From Microstegium vimineum (Eukaryota; Streptophyta; Magnoliopsida; Poales; Poaceae), in NCBI GenBank assembly GCA_022036555.1, contig CM039126.1, positions 29,290,025-29,354,024 on the forward strand: a stretch of 64,000 bases of DNA. The letters run 5' to 3'. Shown in pieces: positions 1 through 11,534 of the stretch. Position numbers and translations under genes: made by a program. Numbering within the stretch: position 1 is the stretch's first letter; each line of letters opens with the position of its first letter. The notes beneath the pieces are model-generated. The model searched no databases and was not told the origin of the DNA. It was given only the letters and a program-made list of their open reading frames with translations.

Positions 1-245
1 CTGTAACCCTGTGTCCCAGCTATATAAGGCGAGCAGGGACCCCTCGAAAAGATGGATCTACACCTCGTGTAACCTAATACTCATATCAATCCAGCCACCA
101 GAACACAGGACGTAGGGTATTACGGCGATTTGTCGGTCCGAACCTGTATAAATCGCCGTGTCTACGCTCTCTATGTTACGCTTGATCGCCGTCTCCACAC
201 CTCTGCCTATAATCTACTACCGTAGGGTACCCCTAGGTAGACTGC
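1..245 (+). mobile_element. LTR fragment (R/U5-like), grass LTR retrotransposon
   Basis: A TATA-like TATATAAG lies at 21-28. About 100 bases on is the block 'acaggacgtagggtatta', followed by a C-rich stretch, which I recognise from the R/U5 part of grass LTR retrotransposons. No terminus or TSD is visible because the element starts outside the window, and the family is not assigned. No credible coding sequence. Confidence 0.4.
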
Positions 246-2897
246 GACGCATATTTCGTCAATAAATTTTCCCCAAGTTTTTGGAGCATTCGGAGTATTT
301 TTCGTGGCTTAAACATTAATTCTAGACTTTTCTGGAATTATTTATTTATGAAAGAATTAATTACGAAAATAAATAATAAACTTCCCACCAGCCCTCAAAG
401 CCCATGTGCAATAATGCTTATATATCACAAAAGCCCAACTATTTATTTACTAATGGGCTTTGATGGTTAATTTGACCCATTAGTAAATGTTAAGGTGCAC
501 CATCAATTAGTATCATATCGTTAGTTGATGTTGAGGTAGAGAGTCTTCCTCCTTATAAATATGTACCCACCCTTTGACTAAAGTACACCACATCTAATAT
601 ATGAGGAGCCCCTAGTTTGAAATACCTTGGTAGAAAAATTATATCTTTTCTTGTTGTTTCGTTCAACCGGCCGACCAAAGGCCCTGCCTCCACAGCCAAG
701 GCTGCCTCCTTTCTTCCATTCGCAAGCACGCAGTAGCAGCTCCCCACGGTGGCCTTCACGTGAGGAAAAAACTGAGCCAATGTGATAGGTGAGATTAATC
801 ACAGATCTACCTCTAGTTTCTAATTTTCACCGTTTAATTATCGTAACTCCGTTTTAGTTGATTCAAATTACGTTAGAATCGTCTCATCGCACTCTATGTC
901 GTAGTGTTAATGTCTTTCTTGTTGCTTATTTATTAATTTTCATTAGTTTAAATATTAATTTAATTATTGTTTCTTCAATAGCTTCTTAATTAATTAAAAT
1001 CAATTTAAGTTTAATTCAGTTTTGCACAGTTTCAGTTGCATTGCATAATTTTATATTTAGTCAAATATTAATTTGATTAATATACTTGCAACTAGTTTAA
1101 TGATGAACCCTATACAAGCTTTTGGCTCTAGTGTTTTATATACAACCATTAATATGATTAATCTGAATATTAATATACTTTGATGTTATAACATATATTA
1201 GTTTAAACATACATTCTATATTTTGATTAGATGATCTCGTATATTTATTCTCTTTTGCAAAGATAATGTTTAACTTGATTAAATTATATGACATTGTTTA
1301 TAAATAAAATAATACTAGGTTTAACATGGCTTTTAAAATTAAAGTATGATTTTATCTAAATCTAAATTAATATGTTTTACATAGTTTTAATAAATTAAAA
1401 ATACGATCAAGCATGCATATTCTACTGTTATAAACTTATAATAAAGTAAATCTTCCGGTAGTCGTTTGTTTTAACAATAGTTCTGTTATCGGCGTTTCTT
1501 ACGTTATCTAGATCGTAGCACCTAGCTTCATTTTTAGTATGTTGTGTTCTCTTGTGGTGTATTGTTCTTAGTTTTTCTATTTGTTTCTTGTATGGTTGCC
1601 CATGTGTGGTGCTTGGTATGAGTAGAACGAGAATTGTTTGTGAGGGATGAAGATCAGAAGGTGATGATCGAAAGCTGATGGTGTGAGGGTTGCGCAAGTG
1701 AAAGACAAGTATAGCATGAGATCATCTTTGTTACCTACTCATTATAAGGTTAGTTTAATCATACGCATGTGTCTACCTTGATAACCATAGTTATGTATCC
1801 TAGTTGTATTGATACCCTAATTCCTTGTTATCCTATGGTTATGCATTGGGTAGAATTGATGCTAGTGCTCAAGTAATTATGATCATGAACTATAACTTGA
1901 TTAATAGACTATGCACCGAAAAATAAAAGATATTTTTTACCAACATGGAATCTAAGAACTTATTAGTCAGCAAAAGCTGAGACATACAGTACAACCATGA
2001 GGGCTATATGACTCTGGTTTAGTCAAGTATGAGGGTTACTTTCTCGCATGTGATAGTTCATGAAAGTTGTCATTGCCGAGCTGGTTGCGGGGTATGGCCA
2101 GGGTGGCTACCATTGCGGGTGTGTACCATCGAAAGGAGACCTCGTATACCCCTTGCCCGTGGATTTGTAATGTCTATTGCTTGTCAGCGAGCCCTTTGAA
2201 AAACTTCATAGTGAACCCTGCTGACCTTCCTTGGAAGTGGGTCAAGAGGCTGATCACCTCGGGCGAAAGGGTAAATCACGACTCATGGGTAAATATGTAC
2301 AACCTCTCTAGAGTGTTAAAAACTGATATATCAGCCGTGCTCACAGACATGAGCGGCCCAAAAAACTCACAGACTAATGGAAATTAATGGAACATTGATA
2401 AATGATCTAGTCTATTTTTAACTGCTATTCCTTATTCATGTTATCAGTTTTATGTGATTAATTGGGGCATCTCTTATTTGTTGCCACTAATGCTAAAACT
2501 ATGACTCATTAAAAGCTAATCGCAGTAAACCAGTGTCAACCTTTTGAGCCTCATGAACCCCATGTCATATTGCTGAGTAGGATATGTACTTACGCTTCCT
2601 TTACTTTTCAATACTTTGGATAAAAATCTCGGATGGGTAATAGAAGGTGGATCTAGTGAGTTCTTTGAGAAGGGCTAGGCGTATGGGACCCCCATTCAAC
2701 AGTCCATGTGAAGTTGAAGTTGAAGCCTAAAGAAAAGATTAGTGTTGTTCCGCTATACTTTGATGTAAGTGTTAATATAAGTATGTTTTTCGCTATATAA
2801 TATTTTTTGATATTATCCTATTTTGTTATTGTATGTGTGGACTCCCTAGGCACACATATGGCGAGTCTGGTTTTGTTCTTTAAAATTGGGTGTGACA
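246..2897 (+). mobile_element. Ty3 long LTR (3' end intact), plus orientation
   Basis: The right end is GGGTGTGACA at 2888-2897, the same terminus as the solo LTR at 4994-8360 read on the minus strand. Both share the inner block around 'gatatatcagccgtgctc' (about 2330 here; reverse strand near 5560 there), so they belong to one LTR group in opposite orientation. Order inside: U3 with a TATA box at 554, a GC-richer leader at 650-780, an AT-rich intron-like tract at 800-1500, and a degraded acidic exon-like stretch near 1620-1740. The left border is uncertain. It lies in an Athila LTR whose tail follows at 2898. ORFs such as 2067-2387 are LTR sequence, not genes. Confidence 0.6.
554..561 (+). 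promoter_or_regulatory. TATA box of the LTR promoter
   Basis: TATAAATA lies about 90 bases ahead of the GC-richer leader, the spacing expected for a U3/R promoter in a grass Ty3 LTR. It was found by inspection only. Confidence 0.4.
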
Positions 2898-3560
2898 CCT
2901 CCTATCTTTTAACTTCTAAGTCCTTGTTTGCTACTCAAGGGTTAAGCTCTCAGACTTAAGTAAATCACATCCGTTCCTTTGGGTTCGATATTAAAATTGG
3001 GTTATTCTGGTGAAGTGCTCCATTGGTATCTTATTTGTGTTCTTGTAGATAATATACCAACGCTGTCGGGGAACGGTGTTGTGTTCATCTTGAGTCCAGC
3101 GTAATCTTGTATTATACTTTTATCTTTCTTTTTATTCTTTTTATTTTACCTCACGGATTTTGTAGAGTCTTCTGTAGACAACGCTGATTCCACTCCACTC
3201 TATGTTTACTATGACCATATGGATGAAGACTTTAGTCTACCACAATCAACTAAGCCTGTCCTTTCTGGTGAATATGAGTTGCATCCATGTCTGATAAAAA
3301 TGGTCCAGAAACAATCCTTTTCGGGAAGGAAGAATGAGAATCCTCACTCACTTACATGAGTTCGAGCAAACATGTGCATGCCTACACATTAAGGGCATGT
3401 CTAACAAAACCTTAAGATGGAAGCTTTTTCTTTCTCTTTGAGGGGGAGAGCTAGAACCTGGTATTCTCGAATCACACCGAGTAAGGAAGTGAATTGGGAA
3501 CCTCTTTGTTCTAGCTTTTGCCTCGATTTCTTTCCTGTTTCCAAAATCGTCAAGGGGAAG
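2898..3560 (+). pseudogene. Athila LTR tail, primer-binding remnant and dead gag
   Basis: Sequence right after the LTR resembles the 3' end of an Athila LTR ('tggtgaagtgctcc' near 3010). A degraded primer site ('gtcggggaacgg', about 3065) matches the better-preserved one at 38852-38873. The following frame gives a gag start with MVQKQSFSGRKNENPHSLT, clearly related to the Athila A gag at 37041-38780 (MVQDKPFSGDKDDNPYTHL). The copy carries stops and frameshifts and loses similarity near 3545, where it abuts copia sequence. Function would have been the nucleocapsid precursor; it is dead. Confidence 0.65.
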
Positions 3561-4993
3561 AAATCTCATCAAGGGGGAGATTATGCATTGTAGTTCATTG
3601 CTAATTGGTATCATGACACAAACATGTACACATTTGAGCGACTACATTTGTCTAGCGGGAGCTTAGCTAGATGTGTTGAGCCATTGCCTCTTCTAGAGGG
3701 TCTAGCGTCTTTTTCAACATTTTCAGCTTTGCTTGCGGTGTTGAGTCCTTTCTCTTCTTATTGAGGGCTAGTTGTGTTTTACATGGTTGCATCGAGCCGT
3801 TGCCCATGTCTTTGGGGACCAAGGTTTGGAAGTTTTGTTCCACTCAAATGACTCTGTTTTGGCTTCGTTAGCTTTTGGTCATTTGGAGATTTTTATTTTC
3901 ATTGGCTCAAGTTGAAACACTTTTGTGTTGACAATGCACTCATCAAGGGGGAGACTGCGAACACATGGTTGATATGTGCCCATGTAGTGTTTTATGATGA
4001 GTGATTGCCAATATGAAGCATTTTAGGTTGAGCGTATTTATCTAACCTACTGCAAAAGCAGGATGTGCATGTCTCTTGGTTTGTGTTGCGTAGGTGTTGA
4101 GCTTCGAGACGGTAGTCAATGGCGAGGTGAAGGTCAAGTAAAGACGTGCCATGCTAATGGACCGGAAGCAGTGAAGGGCGGACACGAGGCTTGGACTGAG
4201 GGACCGGAGGGCCAGAGGACTAGCCGCGATGGCTGACACTTGGGGCATCGATACGTGAGACAAGACATGGAGGTGACTGTGTTGACCAAGTCAAGATGGC
4301 GAACGAGCAAGTCAAGCGGGAAGGCTCTAGAAGACTTGGCGCTCGGGCGGTCGAGGATGCGGTGACATATGTCGAGTGTGGGGGATTCATATGGAGTACG
4401 CTACTCGTGGAGCACCTTGGTGGTTTGGGTCTCAAAACCACCGGCGGACGGTTTTCAAGTTTGGGCCTGAAAACCTGGGCGAAGCTTCTAAGAAAGTGGG
4501 GATGACACGTGGTGGAATCTTGGTGCAAGTCCAAGCTGGAAGTGGGGCTGTCCAAGCAAGATGAAGAGAAGGTTCGGGAGAGTTGGGTCACAATGTCTTA
4601 GGGCTAGGTGATTCGCTCATGTATGAGAGGGATATTTGGAAATGTCCAATAGACCCCGTTAAATAAGGATGAAGGGGTATCCTCATCCTTACCTCTTGTA
4701 TTTTCTTTCTCCACTTCATTTTCCTAGGTTTTCCTCCCCTTAGTCTTCTTGCTTGAGGTTCACGATTTCCATTGTGTAAGAACTTGTTTCGCGATTAGGA
4801 AGAGAGGCCTTAACCTCCTTGGGTCCTTTGGGATTTGGTTTTGAAATTGCTTGTGTTTGTGTTCTTCACATTTTGTAATTTCCCTTGACAGTCTTTTCGC
4901 ACAATCTCTCTTCGTGCTTGATCATTTTGTGATCCGCTAGTTGGAGAAGGAGCTAGGAATCCGTTTGAGGATTTCGACTGAAGGTTTCGGTTT
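3561..4993 (+). mobile_element. Copia (SIRE-like) 3' end and first part of its LTR
   Basis: Two purine-rich tracts, 'catcaagggggaga', occur at about 3563 and 3941; these are typical of the SIRE/Maximus 3' end. The LTR probably begins near 3955 (TGCGAACACATGG). It has a TATA-poor U3, and later a 'gcttgtgtttgtgttcttcac' style U5. The LTR is interrupted at 4994 by a Ty3 solo LTR and resumes at 8366; the two GGTTT copies mark the joint. The LTR start is inferred from memory of the family, not from a second LTR. Small ORFs at 4042-4591 are not genes. Confidence 0.55.
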
Positions 4994-7900
4994 TGTCACA
5001 CCCAATTTCAAGGACGAAATAGGATGCATAACATTATGTGTGCCCAGGAAGTAATCCACACATAAGTTCACAAATTACAAAGTACCATCACAGAGTTTAA
5101 TACATATCGTACATAGATCCATTACATAAATAAATAAAACAACGGAAGATACATCTAACTCTCGTGGAACTCCATCTCACAGGGAAGGTCAACTGGTTGA
5201 CCAAGCCTAGAAATCTTCAGGATAGTCCTCAAAGCCTCCTGCTTCTGTTACCCATCCGGGATTTTTATTCAAAAGTTGAAAAGTAAAACAAGCGTGAGCA
5301 CATTCGTACTTAGCAATATAACATGAGGTTATGAAGCTCAAAAGGATGACACTGGCTTACTGCGTTTAGCACTTTTAGTTAATCAAAGTTTTATTATTAA
5401 GTAACATCAAGTTATGCTTAAGCCCCATATGATCCCATTTACATCATTGCCAAGATTAAGAAGAACATAAACATCATCATTATAGTGACAATAGGAACAT
5501 AAAGATTGGTCAAGTTAATTAGTTAAACCGTCAGTTTTCTGGGCCGCTCGTAACCGTGAGCACGGCTGATATATCAGTTTTAACACTCTGCAGAGGTTGT
5601 GCATCTTTACCCGTGAGTCGTGATGCCCCGAATGCCCGGGTTAATTACTCCCATAAACATTGCCAAGGTGAGTGGGCGGGGTTCACTATAAAACCTTTCA
5701 TAGTATCTCGTCTAACAAGATTAGGGCCGCTAGGATTGGCAAGGGGCGATAGAGCCCCCCTTCCGAGTAGCATAAAGACCGCAGCCTACGCTCAAACTCG
5801 GACAGAGGCCGCACTATAACCAGCTCGGCAAGTGCCTAATGCGCCCTTTCGGGTAACTGCTAACGAGCTAGAAAAGAGCCTATTACTGAGTTAAAGCTAG
5901 AGCCATGTAGCTCTCACGGTAGCACTGTCAGTCCCAGCTTTTGCCAACAGCGAGTTATTATAAAAGGTTATGTTCCAATTTCCATAAACAGGTTCACCAA
6001 TTCATTCAGAGTATTATATCATTTGGCAGGGATCATGTATCATGTCATATTGCACTAGCCATCTACCCATATGCATAACCCATAGGAGTCAAGGTAAAGG
6101 ATTTCAATACTATGGAAATATACTACGGGTATCAAATTAAACACATGCACATGAAAATTATGATTACGGTGAATAGCATAACAAGGTAGATCTCATGCTA
6201 TACTTGCCTTGGTTCTCAAACTCTTGCTGGTCCTGCTGCTGGTCAAAGAACTCCTCGTCACAACCAAACTCCTCACCGTCTGAACTCGATCACGGCATTG
6301 CAACAACACACATTCCAATTTGCATACATACAAAGCAAAGAAATCTACTATTAGAATAGTACACCAGCAACAGTAAACAGAAGACAAAAGGTTTATAAAA
6401 AGATACTACACACTGCTACGATCATTTCAACGCGAATTTTATGAAAATCGGATTTAAAACGCGAAAGATATGAATTAAACTAGTTTTCTAAGAGCATTTT
6501 TATTATTTATACTTAACCTCGAAATTTAAATGTTTCAAACATGACTAACAGAGGGTTTAACATGTAGAGAATTTCATTACGAATCTAACGCATTTCGAAT
6601 CGTTCAAATCAGATTTAAAACAAAGTTTTTATAAGCAACATAGTGCAGTGGCAAATCTGTAAATAGTGAATTTTCTATTTATTTTCAAAAATGAATTAAA
6701 CCGATCAGGATTACGTTTCTTGAACTGAGAAAGCGTAAACAGAGAAATGTTCTAGGGCAGAGGTGCGGGGCCGGCAGGGCTGCCACGCGGCGGCTCGAGA
6801 TTGGTGCGGTGCACAACTCAGTGTGTGCACCCGCTGACTCAGCGCTCGGCCGAGGATCCACGGGTACACGGTGGACCGGCCACTTAACCCTAGGGGTATC
6901 TAATCTCATCCACAGATCGGAGATCGAACGGCTGAAAAGAAAAGGAGGGGAGAGAGGGGATTAGCTGGCCGGAGCAGAAAGAGGGCGCGGCGGCGCCTCC
7001 ATGCCCGACGGTGAGAAGCTCGTCGGAGTTCGTGGGCCCGGCGATTTCGGCCACGGTTTTGCAAACCGAGAGCATGGGGAGATAGAGGAGAGCGAGGCGA
7101 ACGCGGTGATGTGCTCGGACGAACCAAGGGAGGCGAGCAGAGGCGACGCGGCGGTGCGCCATGGCCGGCGGCGCGCTGCTTGCACGGATCACGTCCTAGG
7201 GGCCACGGTTTGACTGGGCGAGGGCAGGGGAAGCTAGAGGGGGTCTAGGCGAGTGCGATTTTGCACTCGTTTGAACACGGGGAGGGAAACAGAGGCGAGC
7301 GCGTCGGGTCACCATGGACGACAGCGCGGGGTGCTCGCGGGTAGGGCCCTATAGGCCATGAATCGCCAAATTAGAGGCTCAGGGAGGAAGAGGGATACGG
7401 TGCAATGCTCACCGAGACGGATTGGAGGCCGGAGACTCCTCTGGTCCGACGGTCGACGTGTTTCGGCAGTCGGCGTCGGGCGTGCACGGCGGATGGCGAG
7501 CTTCGTGTTCTCTGTTCTGCGGCCACCGACGAGTAAACAGAGGCGGGATTAGGACGATGACATTTGTCGCACTGGCGTGGACTCGGAACAAAGCTTACCG
7601 AGGCGAATCGAGCTCCGGGGCCTTCTCGGTGTCGGCGGCGGCGGCGTTCGGCAGAGGCGACAGAGGGGAGCGAAAGGGAGAGATGGGGGCTGCACTCTGC
7701 TTTAAAGAAGGGGAGAGGGAAGTGCGGGGTGTGCGGGGGTTGGTTGTGAAGCCGAGGGAGGATCGTGGGGGAGTGGGGAGCGGGGCACGCGGCGGTTGCG
7801 GCCTGCGGCGCGTCCGCGCGCGGGCTCGTGCGAACAGAACGGAGAGAGGGAGGTTGGGGGAAGAGCTGACGGGTGGGACCCGGTCGACAGCGAGAGAGAG

Positions 7901-8360
7901 AAGAGAGGGGAACGGTTGGGGACGGGGCTAACCAGCGGGCCCGGCTGGTCAGTGGGAAGGAGGAGGGGCGGTTGGGAGGCCTGCCGGGCCGACCTGCTGG
8001 GCCGCACGGGGTGAGGAGCGAGTGGGCCAGGGAAAACAAAGGGAGGGAGAAAGAGGGAGTGGGCTGGGCCTCTCGGGCTGAAACAGGAAAGGGAGAGAGA
8101 AAGAGAGATTAAAACCTTTTCTTTTTCTTTCTTTTCCAAATCCTTTTTATTTGAATTTTGAATTCATTTAAACTTTTCTTTGCAAACTCAACCATCACAA
8201 CAAAAATATGCAGCAGCATGAATGCATTAACATGTTACTAAACTAAGAATTGATTTTAATTCAATAAACTTTATTATTTCCCTAAATGAAATGCTCACAC
8301 AATTCATTAATAAATCATTTTATATTATTTTAAATGCAAACAATTTTTGTGGGTGTTACA
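4994..8360 (-). mobile_element. Ty3 solo LTR, 3367 bp, TSD GGTTT
   Basis: Plus-strand termini are TGTCACACCC (4994) and GGGTGTTACA (ending 8360), an imperfect inverted pair. GGTTT occurs at 4989-4993 and again at 8361-8365, so insertion into the copia LTR is well supported. Read on the minus strand it begins TGTAACACCC and ends GGGTGTGACA. It holds an AT-rich start, a GC-rich leader (8100-6700) with TTTAAAG near 7705, an AT-rich stretch (6660-6300), an acidic coding-like island (6285-6196) and a conserved tail. There is no internal domain, so it is a solo LTR left by LTR-LTR recombination. The many long GC-rich ORFs at 6890-8139 on both strands mutually overlap and match nothing I know. Confidence 0.88.
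6196..6285 (-). other. Acidic exon-like island inside the solo LTR
   Basis: On the minus strand one frame reads a Glu/Asp/Gln-rich peptide (EEFGCDEEFFDQQQD...EFENQGK) between AT-rich flanks. From memory, related grass Ty3 LTRs carry a similar acidic piece at the same relative place. I infer an exon of an LTR-encoded transcript; there is no direct proof of splicing or translation. Confidence 0.3.
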
Positions 8361-8365
8361 GGTTT

Positions 8366-8880
8366 GGTTTGGGGCGAGCTCTTAGATCGATCGCTTTTCG
8401 TTTCTCTTCTCGTTTCCTATCTGATTTTAAGTTTTCATTTCATTCCGAAATTTATGAGGGAAGGAAGATCATGATATTCATGGACTAGAGTCTAATATAC
8501 CTTGCAAACCTCCCCACAAATTCTTAGATCAATCGGAGTTGAATCGAAAGAGATCCAATGATTTTTGGTTGATTTGCGCAGTTTCCGGGGGCGCCGGACG
8601 CGTAAGGCGATTGTGTTTTGCGCACGGGTCACACTAGACGCTGGCACTAGATGCACTCGTCCCCTTGGGCAAGTGTCCGGTGCTGAGGGTTTCCTAGACT
8701 GCGAGCTAGCACCGGACGCTCGGAGTGTCCGATGCTCCTCGGAGCTCTCTGGAAATGCATTGGACGCACCACACCATACTCTGAGCATCGTACGCGTCTG
8801 GTGCTGTGCAGAGTCCGCTGTTTTGCCCGTTTATTTTGGGGTTTGTTCGTCGACCTTCTTCGATTGTTCCGTTGGACCTC
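8366..8880 (+). mobile_element. Copia (SIRE-like) LTR, second part
   Basis: Continues the LTR begun before 4994, starting again with the second GGTTT copy. It holds repeated CCGGACGC/GGTGTCCG-like words (8585-8770), a trait also seen in the copia LTRs at 13271-14886 and 22263-24195. The end is masked by the CACTA insertion at 8884; sequence after 10146 (about 100 bases) probably completes the LTR. Confidence 0.5.
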
Positions 8881-8883
8881 TAG

Positions 8884-10143
8884 CACTACTACAGAAAATA
8901 TTTACCGAGGCGGGCAAAAAGGATTAACCGTAATGGTTTTTCCAACCACCACGGATCAAAGGTCATGGTTAATTGTGACCTTAACCATGGCGGTTGGCAA
9001 ACCCCCACGGTTAATAATATTAACTGAGGCGGTTACCTTAACATGACTGCCCCAGTTAGTAGTATTAACCAATGTGGTTACTCTAACATGACCGCCTCGG
9101 TTAATTGTTGGAAAACATTCCCGAATCTTGCCAAAAAAATAGCAAAATTTTTTTTAATCCCGGGAGGACCCCACTAGTCAGTGGCTTGCTACACGCTCTT
9201 CACGTGAAAATTGATTAATTTGCGACCATGTGGATTTGTTTTCTCGACCTCACCTTTGCCTAAGACTACCTCTACCACTCAACCCCTATGTCACTTGTGT
9301 CAATAATTAGTATGTTCTCCCCTTATATTACACTTAACACGGACTCAAATTGAGTGTTTGAGACTTTTAATGATCTCAAAGTTCTTTAACTTTTTATGAT
9401 CTACAACTTTTATTTATGTCATTTTTCATCTGAGGTCATTTGTAAAATTGAAATTTCAAATGTATCAACTTTACACGGAATTGTCCTTACCTAGATGCTT
9501 TCAAATGAAAAAGTTGTCAACTACAAGTTCTTTAACTTTTTAAGATCTACAACTTTTATTTAGTCTGTTTTCCCATTTGAGGTCATTTGAAAAATTCAAA
9601 TTTCAAATATAATAAATTCAAACGTAGTTTTCCTTCATAAAATGATTTCGAATGAAAAACTGTCAACTATGAAGTTGTTTAACTTTTTGAGATCTACATC
9701 TTTCATTTAGATTGTTTCCTCATTTGAGGTCCTTTGAAAAATTCAAATTTCAAATATGACAAATTCAAACATAGTTTTACTTCACAAAATGATTTTGAAT
9801 GAAAAAATTATCGACTAAGAAGTTGTTTAACTTTTCAAGATATACATCTTTTACTTTTGATATTTCTTGATCTAAGAATGTTTGAAAAGTTCAAAAATTA
9901 ATATTTAATTTATTCTAGGCTTAACTGAGGCGGGCATTATAATGCAACCGCCTTGGTTAATCGCATGTTAACCGAGACGGTTGCGTATAATGACCGCCCC
10001 CGTTAATTCGTTTACCGAGGCGGTTGCGTTAGGATGACCGCCTCGATTAATAGACATTAACCGAGACGGTTACGTATAAATGTCCACCTCAGTTAATGGA
10101 TTAACCGAGACAATTGCGTTAGGATGTACCTCAAGTAGTAGTG
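8884..10143. mobile_element. Non-autonomous CACTA element, 1260 bp, TSD TAG
   Basis: The left end is CACTACTACAGAAAA and the right end is the reverse complement of CACTACTACTTGAGG. TAG flanks both sides (8881-8883 and 10144-10146), the 3-bp duplication typical of CACTA elements. Both ends carry subterminal copies of an 'accgaggcggttgcgt'-like word in direct and inverted form (8905-9110 and 9920-10110), the expected transposase-binding zones. No transposase ORF is present, so it would depend on an autonomous partner. The centre is a tandem repeat. Confidence 0.92.
9381..9870. repeat. Tandem repeat, about 147-bp period, four units
   Basis: Units start at 9381, 9527, 9674 and 9822, each with 'gtt(c/g)tttaacttttt' followed by 'agatctaca'. 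Spacings are 146, 147 and 148; the last unit is partial. The array is AT-rich, lacks an ORF and fills the core of the CACTA element. Confidence 0.85.
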
Positions 10144-10146
10144 TAG

Positions 10147-10479
10147 GACATCTCCTAAGGTATTCACCCAAATGTTGAGTCGTGAATGCATCGTTTCAGT
10201 TGGCCACTGTTAGTGAGCTTGAAACGTAGGATGACTTATAAATTGCAAATGTTATTATTTTTATTATATAAATGCTATATAATAAATTGCTTAAATTTGA
10301 GATACTTAGACTCCAGAAAAAATGGAATGACTTGTAACATAGGATGAATGATTACTAACTCACGAAATGTGAAGCTTTGGAGGGAGAAGCTAGTTTTTTG
10401 CACTGACGTGAAGCCACCCACCACAGCTTTACTGTATTCTTAGGTAAAACCTGTTACCAAGAAATCCTATCAGGACTTA
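10147..10479. other. No gene seen; copia LTR remnant then unassigned DNA
   Basis: The first 60-100 bases probably finish the copia LTR broken by the CACTA element. The rest is AT-rich with no coding frame, no recognisable element and no repeat. Confidence 0.4.
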
Positions 10480-10732
10480 AAACCTGTCCCTCGATAGATA
10501 GATTCATGCAGTTGTCTTATATTAAACTTTTTACACTTTAATTGGATTTCTAGAAAAAAATTATCAAGATTTATGGTATCAAATTAGTACCATTAGATAT
10601 AATATAGAAAATATTTTCATAACATGCTCATTTATATCATAGATATTGTTACTTTTTGTCTAAAGATAGTCAAAATTAAGAGTTTGACTACACGGATTCT
10701 AAAAATTGATTTACTTGAGGACCGAGGGAGTA
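10480..10732. mobile_element. Stowaway-like MITE remnant
   Basis: The right end 'ggaccgagggagta' matches the Stowaway terminus followed by the TA target. The body ('atagtcaaaattaagagtttgacta') is typical of grass Stowaway copies. The left terminal repeat is not recognisable, so the start is approximate. Confidence 0.55.
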
Positions 10733-11195
10733 TTAAAATTAGTAGTTAGTGGCTATCAAATAAACTTTGAGGTCCATGAAACCAAGAGATATAGTTTCCT
10801 ATCAAGGTAATGTTCAAATAGCTTTTTAGGTATATTTAGCCTACGATAAGAGCTAGGTTAAGAACTTAATGATCTTGTAAAGCACTTTTGTCAGTTCTGC
10901 ATTGATGATCTATTGTTTTAGGTATATTTGACCTATGCTGCCCTACGGCAATTACTGATCATATAGTAGTTACAAGCAAGATAGAGCCCTGCCAATGAGA
11001 AAAAAGGAAACAAATGGTCCCTAGAAAAACAGGGAGATCAAAAAAGAGATTAAAGGGCCCTCTTGTCCCATCCCCACCAGCAATCTAGCTTCAGGTGACA
11101 TTGATTCCTACCTACATAGGCTCATACGGTCCAAAGTAATGTATGTTTCTTCTTGCGGCACCTATGAAGACCTGTCGTATATATTCTCCCCCGAC
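10733..11195 (+). other. Upstream region of the RADIALIS-like gene
   Basis: No ORF or element recognised. It should contain the proximal promoter of the gene at 11308. I see no confident transcription-factor site. Confidence 0.4.
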
Positions 11196-11203
11196 TATAT
11201 AAA
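11196..11203 (+). promoter_or_regulatory. TATA box of the RADIALIS-like gene
   Basis: TATATAAA lies 112 bases ahead of the ATG. Transcription would start near 11228-11235, giving a 5' UTR of about 75 bases without an upstream ATG in a good context. Confidence 0.65.
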
Positions 11204-11307
11204 CGCACCAATGTTGCTCACCCCATAGCATACAAACACAAGGCAGACAGCGCAGTAGTAATATTTGTAGCATATCACCTTGCTCTCTTTAATTGAGAAA
11301 TCTAACC

Positions 11308-11534
11308 ATGAGTTCATCATCATGGACGAAGAGGCAGAACAAGCTGTTTGAGGACGCACTGGCCAGGTACGATAAAGACACGCCGGAGCGCTGGCAAAAC
11401 GTAGCTCGGGCAGTGGGCGACGGAAAGACGGTCGATGACGTGAAGAGGCACTTCGATGAGCTGGATCGAGACGTGAACGAGATTGACTCCATAGGCCGTG
11501 AGAATTCACAGTATGATGGCGGCAACGAGCAGAG
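11308..11534 (+). CDS. RADIALIS-like single-MYB (SANT) protein, exon 1
   Basis: The protein starts MSSSSWTKRQNKLFEDAL. It has the RADIALIS-like SANT fold over residues 4-57: Trp at 6, the KDTPERWQNVARAV helix, and the GKTVDDVKRHF recognition-helix signature. The family consists of small (about 75-100 aa) nuclear proteins. In snapdragon RADIALIS competes with the MYB protein DIVARICATA for DRIF partners; members act in flower shape, seedling and meristem development. The ATG at 11308 is chosen because the in-frame TTG at 11293 is not a plant start. Without splicing a TAG at 11536-11538 would give 76 aa. A donor (AG|GTAGTC after 11534) joined to the acceptor at 15657 gives 80 aa, and small second exons are known in this family. 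No frameshift; the SANT domain is intact, unlike everything around it. The target gene is unknown. Confidence 0.88.

Noticed and set aside
2067..2387. 106-codon ORF
   Set aside because: Falls in the conserved non-coding tail of the LTR; the reverse copy near 5540-5960 does not keep this frame.
7371..8039. 222-codon minus-strand ORF
   Set aside because: Lies in the GC-rich leader of a solo LTR, overlaps long ORFs in other frames, is low in complexity and has no known domain.
11293..11307. Earlier in-frame start for the RADIALIS-like protein
   Set aside because: The codon at 11293 is TTG; the first ATG is 11308, and family members start just before the SANT Trp.
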